Positions 1 through 5,525 of a DNA stretch of 7,439 nucleotides are shown here, piece by piece. The stretch is from Deltaproteobacteria bacterium (lineage in GTDB: Bacteria > Desulfobacterota > Anaeroferrophillalia > Anaeroferrophillales > Tharpellaceae): assembly GCA_030595135.1 (NCBI GenBank), contig JAUVDU010000065.1, positions 1 to 7,439 of the forward strand, in the 5' to 3' direction. The stretch's first letter is position 1; each line of letters opens with the position of its first letter. Below the pieces are notes generated by a model, which was given only the letters and a program-made list of their open reading frames with translations, had not been told where the DNA came from and searched no databases. Position numbers and translations under genes: made by a program.

Positions 1-77
1 GCACGCAGAGCTGGAAATCATTTTGGTTCTATAAAATTGATGGATTCTTAAAAAATTACGGGATGGCTAAGTAAAAA

Positions 78-172
78 TTTCGATAGACAAGGAGTCGTGA
101 TTTTTCAGGTGCGAGACTATACAAGTAGTATGTCGAGTGCCTGAAAAATCACAGTGACGCAGGATATCGGAA
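78..172. repeat. Large nested palindromic element
   Basis: A perfect 13-base inverted repeat, GTGATTTTTCAGG at 97-109 and CCTGAAAAATCAC at 140-152, encloses a 30-base centre. The centre folds further: GAC(T)ATAC at 115-122 pairs with GTATGTC at 128-134 around the loop AAGTA. An outer arm, TTTCGATA at 78-85, pairs with TATCGGAA at 165-172 with one G-T wobble. The whole would form a long interrupted cruciform or RNA hairpin. It lies in non-coding DNA about 30 bases before the sigma-54 type promoter of flgJ. I infer either a dispersed intergenic palindrome of the kind common in deltaproteobacterial genomes or paired activator sites. The window has only one copy, so its repeat status is not shown. 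Confidence 0.7.
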
Positions 173-202
173 CTTTTACGACGCCATTAATCTTTTTTCT
201 TC

Positions 203-218
203 TGGTATGAGCTTTGCA
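203..218 (+). promoter_or_regulatory. Sigma-54 type promoter for flgJ
   Basis: TGGTATG at 203-209, four bases, then TTGCA at 214-218 match the sigma-54 consensus TGGCACG-N4-TTGCW. The invariant GG (204-205) and GC (216-217) are exactly spaced, and the base before TGG is a pyrimidine as usual. Transcription would begin near 229, leaving a leader of about 25 bases that includes the flgJ Shine-Dalgarno sequence. Early and middle flagellar genes are commonly sigma-54 dependent in polarly flagellated proteobacteria. The activator site is not identified; the palindrome upstream lies at a plausible distance for one. Confidence 0.7.
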
Positions 219-254
219 AAATACTAAATCAGGAGAGTTTGGAGGAGGAAAAAA

Positions 255-614
255 ATGCCTACCGGGATTCTCCCGGCCTTCGGGCCTTCAGTCGGCAATC
301 CGGCAACGGATGTCAGCCGACAGCAGATAGTCACAGAAATTGATGCCGCAGCGACCGGGAAAGATCGGGCCGGACGTGAAGCGAAGCTGCAGAAAGCCTG
401 TCAGGGTTTTGAAGCAATCATGATTAATGTGATTTTGCAGGAGATGCGGAAAAGTGTTCCCGATGATGGCCTTCTGCCGGCCAGCAATGCCTCGCGTACC
501 TGGCAGCAGCTCTTTGACAACCAATTAGCCGAAACTCTCGCTTCGCGACAGGAGATGGGGGTGGCGAAAATGCTCTATCAGCAACTTCAAGATGTGGAGG
601 TCGGAAAAAAATAA
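255..614 (+). CDS. flgJ: FlgJ-type flagellar rod-binding protein, single domain
   Basis: This 119-residue protein corresponds to the N-terminal rod-binding (Rod-binding / FlgJ_N) domain that caps the growing flagellar rod in the periplasm. The core is about residues 45-112, with the typical FEAIMINVILQEMRKS stretch at 52-67 and a C-terminal helix containing MGVAKMLYQQL. The muramidase domain fused to FlgJ in enteric bacteria is absent. That is normal in many deltaproteobacteria and alphaproteobacteria, where a separate hydrolase opens the peptidoglycan. The start is fixed by GGAGGAGG at 241-248, six bases before the ATG. The gene sits behind a sigma-54 type promoter and ends 11 bases before a sigma-28 type promoter. 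Residues 1-40 are low in conserved features. No signal peptide is visible, as expected for a substrate of the flagellar export apparatus. Confidence 0.88.
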   Translation: MPTGILPAFGPSVGNPATDVSRQQIVTEIDAAATGKDRAGREAKLQKACQGFEAIMINVILQEMRKSVPDDGLLPASNASRTWQQLFDNQLAETLASRQEMGVAKMLYQQLQDVEVGKK

Positions 615-624
615 AAAAAAGAGC

Positions 625-651
625 TAAAGTTTTATTTTGTATGGTCGATAC
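625..651 (+). promoter_or_regulatory. Sigma-28 (FliA) type promoter for flgM
   Basis: TAAAGTTT at 625-632, an 11-base spacer, and GTCGATAC at 644-651 closely match the FliA consensus TAAAGTTT-N11-GCCGATAA: the -35 is perfect and the -10 matches at 6 of 8 positions. Predicted transcription start is near 658, giving an flgM leader of about 37 bases. The site lies just after the flgJ stop codon, in an A-rich stretch. The same -35, spacing and GTCGA core recur upstream of the flagellin gene. Placing flgM under the sigma factor it inhibits is a known late-gene feedback arrangement. Confidence 0.85.
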
Positions 652-694
652 TCATGTCGAATGGTTTTTCCGATGACTCCAGCGAGGTGTGGAT

Positions 695-1009
695 ATGAGT
701 ATTAGTAATGTAGGTACAGCCCAATACAGTGATGCTATAAAGGTTCTTGATACGACTCGGAAAGGTGAGTCGGCGAGAAAAGGAGAGGCCGCTGCTGATG
801 CCGACCGAAACCGAGGCGACCAGGTAACGATCTCCTCCCGAGGCAATGATTTGGGGCGGTTGGCTGAGTTAGCCAAGGCCGCACCTGAAATTCGCAGTGA
901 ACGGGTGGCGGAACTTAAAAGCGCTCTTGAAGATGGTTCGCTCAAAGTTGACAGTCGTGAACTGGCCGCGAAGATGTTTAAGGAGATGTCTCTCGAGTCT
1001 CTGTTTTAA
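695..1009 (+). CDS. flgM: FlgM, anti-sigma-28 factor
   Basis: This 104-residue protein carries the FlgM family C-terminal half, about residues 42-98. It runs DQVTISSRG, then a helix, then APEIRSERVAELK, the turn DGSLKVDSRELAAKMF and a short tail. FlgM binds and blocks sigma-28 in the cytoplasm until it is exported through the completed hook-basal body, which releases late-gene transcription. The N-terminal part is charged and low in complexity (RKGESARKGEAAADADRNR), consistent with the disordered export-competent segment of the family. I chose the ATG at 695 because GAGGT at 684-688 is six bases upstream; a GTG at 689 in the same frame overlaps less well. A sigma-28 type promoter precedes the gene and an intrinsic terminator follows it. 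Length is close to the usual 90-100 residues. Confidence 0.93.
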   Translation: MSISNVGTAQYSDAIKVLDTTRKGESARKGEAAADADRNRGDQVTISSRGNDLGRLAELAKAAPEIRSERVAELKSALEDGSLKVDSRELAAKMFKEMSLESLF

Positions 1010-1061
1010 AGATAGATCTATTGACATAGATGTGCCTGAATGTCGCACATTACCTTTTCGC

Positions 1062-1098
1062 AGGCCCGGGATTGTCGCAATCTTGGGCCTTTTTATTT
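1062..1098 (+). terminator. Intrinsic terminator after flgM
   Basis: AGGCCCGGGATTG at 1062-1074 pairs with CAATCTTGGGCCT at 1078-1090, giving 13 base pairs with two G-U wobbles around a three-base loop TCG. TTTTATTT follows directly. This is a textbook rho-independent terminator. A weaker six-base hairpin (ATGTGC 1030-1035 with GCACAT 1045-1050) precedes it. It should cut off most flgM transcripts before flgN. Confidence 0.9.
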
Positions 1099-1141
1099 GG
1101 TTGATTGGTGTTGTTGAAAATACAAAATTTGAGGAATAATT

Positions 1142-1627
1142 ATGTTGCAACACTATCACAGTTTAACCCGGTTGCTGGAAAAAGAGATTGTAACTCTTGG
1201 CCATGTAGCGGATTTTTATCAGCTGCTTGACGAAAGTTTGGGCTCCGGCCGATTGCCGGCTTTGCCCGAGCTTTTTGCCGGTGGGGCTCGTTCCTGTGAT
1301 GACTTGGCAAAAATTGCCGAGGAAAAACGACAACTGTTGGCCGAGATCGGGGTTAGCTCTTTACGTCAGCTTCTGAGTATCGAGTCTCCGGCAAAAATTC
1401 GTCGTTTGGTTGGTTTGCGTGGTCATGAAGTGACGTCATTACGGCGTAAAATAGAAGAGAGCGGGAGGTCAATTGGTCAATCGTTGCAAGCTCTACAGGT
1501 TGTTAACCAAAGATTTTGCGATTTTTTTCAACAGCTTTGTCCCGCCGCTATCAGCTATCAGGGAAAAGGGGCGATGGCTGATAACGTGATGTCGTTTAGT
1601 GGTATTGCTCTCGACGGAGTGGTTTAA
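1142..1627 (+). CDS. flgN: FlgN, export chaperone for FlgK and FlgL
   Basis: The 161-residue product is predicted to be largely helical, with hydrophobic heptads across residues about 5-30 and 50-130. It ends in a more extended tail (AISYQGKGAMADNVMSF), as in FlgN proteins, whose C-terminus binds the hook-associated proteins. FlgN keeps FlgK and FlgL unfolded in the cytoplasm and delivers them to the export gate. Sequence conservation in this family is weak, so the call rests mainly on size, helical pattern and position directly before flgK and flgL. GAGGA at 1131-1135 lies six bases before the ATG. The gene ends in tandem TAA stops (1625-1630). No convincing promoter is visible between the upstream terminator and this gene, so transcription of flgNKL may depend on read-through or on an unusual promoter. 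Confidence 0.8.
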   Translation: MLQHYHSLTRLLEKEIVTLGHVADFYQLLDESLGSGRLPALPELFAGGARSCDDLAKIAEEKRQLLAEIGVSSLRQLLSIESPAKIRRLVGLRGHEVTSLRRKIEESGRSIGQSLQALQVVNQRFCDFFQQLCPAAISYQGKGAMADNVMSFSGIALDGVV

Positions 1628-1655
1628 TAATCGCCACAAGTAATTTTGTAATTTA

Positions 1656-1672
1656 ATGAGGCCACGAGGCCT
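1656..1672 (+). other. Small hairpin before flgK
   Basis: AGGCC (1659-1663) and GGCCT (1668-1672) form a five-base stem around ACGA immediately before the flgK Shine-Dalgarno GGAGA at 1674-1678. It might modulate ribosome access between flgN and flgK, but it is short and could be chance. Confidence 0.3.
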
Positions 1673-1685
1673 TGGAGATAATAAA

Positions 1686-3446
1686 ATGGTAGTCGGTCTT
1701 TCCAATGCTTTGAATACCGCCAGGGTCGGAATGATGGCGAATATGACCGAGATTGATATCATTGGGCATAATATTGCCAATGCCAACAATCCCGCTTATC
1801 GGCGTCAGGTCGGCTATCTTGAGACCACTAATCCGATTCCCAGTGCTCTCGGTCCCCGGGGTACTGGAGTTCAGGTTAGTCGAATTGAATCTCTCTACGA
1901 CCGTTTTCTTTTCCGCCAAGTCAATTACGAGGAATCGAATCAGGGAATGTGGGAGTCGTTGGCCGGTGGTCTCGATAGCGTTGAGCGGGTTTTCAATGAT
2001 CTTGATGATAATGGGCTGTCAGCTCAGCTGGCGGAGTTCTGGGGGGCTTGGGAAGATCTTGCCAATCAGCCGGAAGGCGGCATTGAACGGGCGACCCTGG
2101 TCGGTAAGAGTCGGGTGTTGGCGGCAACCCTCAATTCTATGGGTGATGATCTCAATTTTCAACGCCAGGTTCTCAATGATTATATTGATAAAGGGATCGC
2201 AGATATCAATCAATTGGCTGATAGTCTGGGGGCCATGAACCAGGCCATTTTGGAGTCGGAGGTCAATGGCGGTCAGAATAATGATCTGCGTGATAAGCAG
2301 TTGGCCCTACTCTCAGATCTTTCAAGTCTGGTTGATATCGACTATAATGAAGATGAAACCGGGCAGCTCAATATCATGCTTCAGGGCGGCAAACCCTTGG
2401 TTTTGGGTAGTCAGGTTTTTAATCTTGGCAGCCGGATGGATGATCAAGGTGATGTGCATGCCTATTTCGGCGCTGAAGGGATTCCGATAGATGACCTTAT
2501 TGGTAGTGGAAAGATGAAGGGCTGGCTTGATGCTCGTGCTGAGCTTATAGGAGCTCAAGATGATTTTAACCGGATGAGCAGCGCCTTGATTTTTGAGATA
2601 AATCAGGCCCATTTTCAGGGTTATAACCTTGACGGTGAAACCGGCTTAACTTTTTTTGATCATCGTATCGGTTTGGCTGAGGGAATGGAAAACAGTGGTG
2701 ATGCGACGATCTCTTTTTATGCTGATTCGACCAGCGCCGGGGCTCCCGAAGGGATAGCTTGGGCGACGCTGGCCAATGCGGATGATTTTGAGATCAGATT
2801 TACCGGAGATCATGTCGATGGGAGTGGGATTAAAGATTTTGTGATTGTTAATACTACAACCGGGGTTGAACTTGATGCGGCCTCGTATGCGATTGATGAT
2901 AGCGATGCAACCGACGGAAAATTGATTATCAGTTTCAATGATACAACTGATTCCACTTTAGCTCCAGACAAGGGGTACCATCTCGAACTTGATTTTGCTT
3001 CCGGTACCGCACCCCGGACAGGCGATACATTTAATCTCTCTTTTGGGGCGCATGCGGCGCGAACCGTGGTGGTTAATCAGGATTTGGATAATCCCGATAA
3101 AATCGCGATCTCCGATAACTATTTCGAGGTTCCCGGTAATAATAAAATAGCTCTCGAAATTGCCCAGCTCCAGCATAAACAGGTGGTCAACGGACGTTAT
3201 ACTTATAGCGAATTCTACACATCTCTGATTAGTCAAGTAGGTTCGGCTTCGTATACGGCACAGTCGCGTCAGAGTCAGTCGATGATGGTCTTAGAGCAGC
3301 TCAATATTCGCGAAGAGTCGGTCTCCGGGGTCTCGATTGATGAGGAGATGACCAACCTGATCAAATTTCAACAAGCTTATCAAGCAACCGCCCGAATGGT
3401 GACGACGATCGATGAGTTAATGCAAATTCTCAACGACATGATTTAA
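1686..3446 (+). CDS. flgK: FlgK, hook-associated protein 1
   Basis: FlgK forms the first ring of the hook-filament junction on the cell exterior. The 586-residue product has the rod-type N-terminal motif (GLSNALNTARVGMMAN, then IGHNIANANNPAYRRQ, residues about 4-42). Next come the helical D1 region through about residue 210 (ending NNDLRDKQLALLSDLS) and a beta-rich central region, about 335-490. The conserved C-terminal helix (SGVSIDEEMTNLIKFQQAYQ onward, 547-586) ends ELMQILNDMI. The start is the ATG at 1686, seven bases after GGAGA at 1674-1678; an in-frame ATG at 1656 lacks such a site. It follows flgN by 58 bases and precedes flgL by 15. It is somewhat longer than enteric FlgK (about 547 residues), the difference lying in the variable centre, which is rich in aspartate. 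Confidence 0.96.
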   Translation: MVVGLSNALNTARVGMMANMTEIDIIGHNIANANNPAYRRQVGYLETTNPIPSALGPRGTGVQVSRIESLYDRFLFRQVNYEESNQGMWESLAGGLDSVERVFNDLDDNGLSAQLAEFWGAWEDLANQPEGGIERATLVGKSRVLAATLNSMGDDLNFQRQVLNDYIDKGIADINQLADSLGAMNQAILESEVNGGQNNDLRDKQLALLSDLSSLVDIDYNEDETGQLNIMLQGGKPLVLGSQVFNLGSRMDDQGDVHAYFGAEGIPIDDLIGSGKMKGWLDARAELIGAQDDFNRMSSALIFEINQAHFQGYNLDGETGLTFFDHRIGLAEGMENSGDATISFYADSTSAGAPEGIAWATLANADDFEIRFTGDHVDGSGIKDFVIVNTTTGVELDAASYAIDDSDATDGKLIISFNDTTDSTLAPDKGYHLELDFASGTAPRTGDTFNLSFGAHAARTVVVNQDLDNPDKIAISDNYFEVPGNNKIALEIAQLQHKQVVNGRYTYSEFYTSLISQVGSASYTAQSRQSQSMMVLEQLNIREESVSGVSIDEEMTNLIKFQQAYQATARMVTTIDELMQILNDMI

Positions 3447-3461
3447 TGTGGAGGTTTTCAC

Positions 3462-5192
3462 ATGATACGGACAACTAAAAATCACTTTTACATGAGTGTT
3501 GACAGCAACCTGTCTAGGTTGGCTGAAGAGCGTAATCGTTATCTGCAGCAGATTTCAACGGGTAAGAATTTCAGTCGAATCTCAGAGGCTCCGGTCAGTG
3601 CGACGGCGGTTTTGACCTATAAATCCGAGGATGTCAAGATTAGTCAATTGGGTCGCAATATGGTTCAGGGCGATAATCAGCTGGCCGTGGCCGGCACCGT
3701 GTCCGATCAAGCCCATTCCGTACTTTTTGATGCCAAAGGGGTGATGACGGCATGGCCCAGTACCCAAGATAGCGCCATGCAGCAAACTATGATTCAGGAG
3801 ATCCGCCAATTTGAGGATCGTCTTTATGGTTTGGCTAATACGATCAATAATGGTGGTTCCCTCTTTTCCGGTTACCAGCGGCGAGAGATTGAGACCTACT
3901 CTAAAATCTCGACTACAAATTTTCATGTAGGAGCTGTTTATAACGGTGATGGCGGCAATATCTCGATGGAGGTCGGGATTTTGCAAACCTTGCAGCTCAA
4001 TGTTGTGGGTGGCGGGTCTACCCTGGACGGGCGTAAAATTGAAGGTTTTTTCAGTAAAGAGAAGAGCCAGGACGGTGACTCTCGCGATATTTTTGAACTC
4101 TTTTCCCGGATGATTGCCGGGATGGAAGATGGCAGCAATGCGCTTTCTCGTACTTCAACCAAACATCCGGTGCCGATGGTGCGTAACTTGGCCGCTGGAG
4201 AATTGGTTTTTGTCGCTGATGATGGTAGTGAAACCGCAATTCCAGCTTCATACGTTGGTGGTGCCACCAGCTCTGAATGCATTGCCAATAATGCTGGGAA
4301 TATTAATGATGTTGCCGCAGCTTCCGGCGTGACCGCGCTGTTGCGGGCGGAAGTTTCGGGAGTTGCGGTGCCTGATTTTTCTGTCGTCAGTACGACGCTG
4401 GCCGCCGGTGATTTGGAAATTAACGGTGTCGAAATTGGGGCCGTCGATTTTGTGGCCGTTCCGGCGGAAACCAGTGAGGTTGCGTCTAACGCAGCATTAA
4501 GCAACATCAGGGCGCTGGCCTCGGCGATCAATCGTGAGAGTGACGAAACCGGAGTCTGGGCAACGTATGAACCCGAGAACGATGATTCACACCCTTATAA
4601 TTACAGCCTGGTTTTGACCAGCACCGAAGCCGATGGTCAGGCGATTAGCATAGATGTAACTTCTGCGGCTTATCTTCAGACCGGTCTGGGTACGGGGCCT
4701 GGTCCGAGTATTACCGACTATCATCCTGGTGTTAATGGTGACAGCAACAATTCGGCTGCCGCTGCTGGTACCAACGTGACGATTTATAATAGTAATAACG
4801 GGGCCGTAACCCTGGTTTCCGATGAAGAGTTTGTTTTGCGGGAAAGTAGTGCCGGAATCTTGCAGGAAACCTTGGGACTTTCGGTTAATGAGGGGCTAAA
4901 TAGTCATAAAAGTGAAGATATACTCGATCAGCAGGTTTCACAGCTTAAAGCGTATCTCACTCATTTCACTGCAGAGCGGGCTTCAATTGCGGCCCGTCGC
5001 AATCATATTGAAGCCAGCCAGGAAAGTCTTGATGTTCGCTCGCAAAATTTAAAAGATGCGATTGACAGTTTGGAGAGCGTCAATATGGAAGAGGCGATCA
5101 TGAAATACTATGCGGCTCAGAACCACTACGAAGCAACTCTGGCTTCAAGCAGTAGAATTATGACAAGCTCGATCCTTGATTATTTACGTTAA
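3462..5192 (+). CDS. flgL: FlgL, hook-associated protein 3 with enlarged central domain
   Basis: FlgL forms the second junction ring, joining FlgK to flagellin. Residues 1-160 are the flagellin-like N-terminal helices (MSVDSNLSRLAEERNRYLQQ, ISTGKNFSRIS, NNGGSLFSGYQ). Residues about 485-576 are the matching C-terminal helices, ending ASSSRIMTSSILDYLR. At 576 residues it is much longer than the roughly 300-320 of enteric FlgL. The extra length is a central exposed region, about 240-475. Within it, residues about 316-400 (GDLEINGVEIGAV, ALSNIRALASAINRES, SLVLTSTEADGQAISIDV) look like a Flagellin_IN motif, known from flagellins and FliD. GGAGGT at 3450-3455, six bases before the ATG, fixes the start. 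It is translated right after flgK, and a hairpin with a T-run follows it. Confidence 0.95.
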   Translation: MIRTTKNHFYMSVDSNLSRLAEERNRYLQQISTGKNFSRISEAPVSATAVLTYKSEDVKISQLGRNMVQGDNQLAVAGTVSDQAHSVLFDAKGVMTAWPSTQDSAMQQTMIQEIRQFEDRLYGLANTINNGGSLFSGYQRREIETYSKISTTNFHVGAVYNGDGGNISMEVGILQTLQLNVVGGGSTLDGRKIEGFFSKEKSQDGDSRDIFELFSRMIAGMEDGSNALSRTSTKHPVPMVRNLAAGELVFVADDGSETAIPASYVGGATSSECIANNAGNINDVAAASGVTALLRAEVSGVAVPDFSVVSTTLAAGDLEINGVEIGAVDFVAVPAETSEVASNAALSNIRALASAINRESDETGVWATYEPENDDSHPYNYSLVLTSTEADGQAISIDVTSAAYLQTGLGTGPGPSITDYHPGVNGDSNNSAAAAGTNVTIYNSNNGAVTLVSDEEFVLRESSAGILQETLGLSVNEGLNSHKSEDILDQQVSQLKAYLTHFTAERASIAARRNHIEASQESLDVRSQNLKDAIDSLESVNMEEAIMKYYAAQNHYEATLASSSRIMTSSILDYLR

Positions 5193-5204
5193 TACATTTT
5201 AAGC

Positions 5205-5237
5205 CGTCATTCCGGCGAAAGCCGGAATCCAGTTTTT
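5205..5237. repeat. REP-like hairpin with T-run, possible flgL terminator
   Basis: ATTCCGGC at 5209-5216 and GCCGGAAT at 5221-5228 form a perfect eight-base stem capped by GAAA, flanked by CGTC and CCAG, with TTTTT at 5233-5237. The string GTCATTCCGGCGAAAGCCGG resembles short palindromes widely dispersed between genes in many proteobacterial genomes. The T-run on the + strand lets it act as an intrinsic terminator for flgNKL. Both roles are inference; only the structure is seen directly. Confidence 0.7.
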
Positions 5238-5290
5238 AACATTTAATTACACTCTTTCAAACTTTTTTACATTTACAATCAAATTTTTAC

Positions 5291-5317
5291 TAAAGTTTTT
5301 GTTTTACTGGTCGAAAA
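5291..5317 (+). promoter_or_regulatory. Sigma-28 (FliA) type promoter for flagellin
   Basis: TAAAGTTT at 5291-5298, an 11-base spacer, and GTCGAAAA at 5310-5317 match the FliA consensus, with a perfect -35 and 6 of 8 at the -10. It is nearly identical in form to the flgM promoter at 625-651. Predicted start is near 5324, about 200 bases before the flagellin ATG. Flagellin genes are the standard target of sigma-28. Confidence 0.85.
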
Positions 5318-5384
5318 GAGAGTTAATGAAAGACAAAACACAACAGATAATAAACTGATCTTTGGCAATGAACCATAATTAATT

Positions 5385-5401
5385 AAAAAAAGGGGGGGGG
5401 G
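5385..5401. repeat. A7G10 homopolymer tract in flagellin leader
   Basis: Seven A residues (5385-5391) run straight into ten G residues (5392-5401). A ten-base G run is rare in a genome of moderate GC content and is the type of tract that gains or loses bases by slipped-strand mispairing. It lies about 70 bases after the predicted transcription start, in untranslated RNA, so length change would alter leader structure and not a reading frame. Sequencing or assembly error in tract length is possible. Confidence 0.9.
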
Positions 5402-5477
5402 ATAAAAGAGGTTTTGGTAAAGCAGTAAAAGTGGTAGAAGTAGCTAATCAAAATAAATTTTGTAAACTAACGATTGA

Positions 5478-5498
5478 CCTCGGCAAGAATTGTTGAGG
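5478..5498 (+). promoter_or_regulatory. Hairpin just before the flagellin ribosome binding site
   Basis: CCTCGGCAA at 5478-5486 pairs with TTGTTGAGG at 5490-5498, nine pairs including two G-U wobbles, around the loop GAA. It ends 15 bases before the Shine-Dalgarno GGGAG (5514-5518). GAGG at 5495-5498 is itself Shine-Dalgarno-like and is hidden in the stem, and CCT at 5505-5507 offers an alternative partner. It could be a translation or RNA-stability control element. No binding partner can be shown from sequence. Confidence 0.5.
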
Positions 5499-5525
5499 AA
5501 AAAACCTAGAAAAGGGAGAAACAAA

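Larger units (their letters stand above)
5324..5525 (+). promoter_or_regulatory. Long flagellin 5' leader
   Basis: The stretch between the predicted sigma-28 start and the flagellin ATG holds no credible gene. It is AT-rich and contains a homopolymer block (A7 at 5385-5391, then G10 at 5392-5401), a purine-rich segment (5401-5445), a small hairpin (CAAAA 5449-5453 with TTTTG 5458-5462), a nine-base hairpin (5478-5498) and the Shine-Dalgarno GGGAG at 5514-5518. A leader this long and structured is consistent with post-transcriptional control, as known for Caulobacter fljK, where FlbT acts on the 5' leader. The flbT gene lies downstream in this window. Control of this leader is inferred, not shown. 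Confidence 0.6.

Noticed and set aside
3..74. Open frame from the left edge ending TAA at 72-74, possible tail of an upstream gene
   Set aside because: Only 23 residues are visible (ending FLKNYGMAK) with no match to the C-terminus of FlgI or another expected neighbour; too little to call.
1021..1051. TTGACA at 1021-1026 as a sigma-70 -35 for flgNKL
   Set aside because: No acceptable -10 lies 16-18 bases downstream (CGCACA at 17), and the terminator at 1062-1098 would stop such transcripts.
1753..2238. 161-codon + strand frame inside flgK
   Set aside because: It overlaps conserved FlgK sequence in another frame and its product has no recognisable features.
3582..3986. 134-codon minus-strand open frame in flgL
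   Set aside because: It is antisense to the conserved N-terminal helices of FlgL and shows no domain; it is a shadow of that coding frame.
3938..4531. 197-codon open frame on the minus strand inside flgL
   Set aside because: It lies wholly antisense to a well-supported gene, its product is low in complexity (Ser, Thr, Ala, Pro), and no ribosome binding site or family match is apparent.
5326..5358. Ten-residue upstream frame (MKDKTQQIIN) at the start of the flagellin leader
   Set aside because: Its ATG is at or within a few bases of the predicted transcription start, so there is no room for a ribosome binding site. A leaderless peptide cannot be excluded but nothing supports it.
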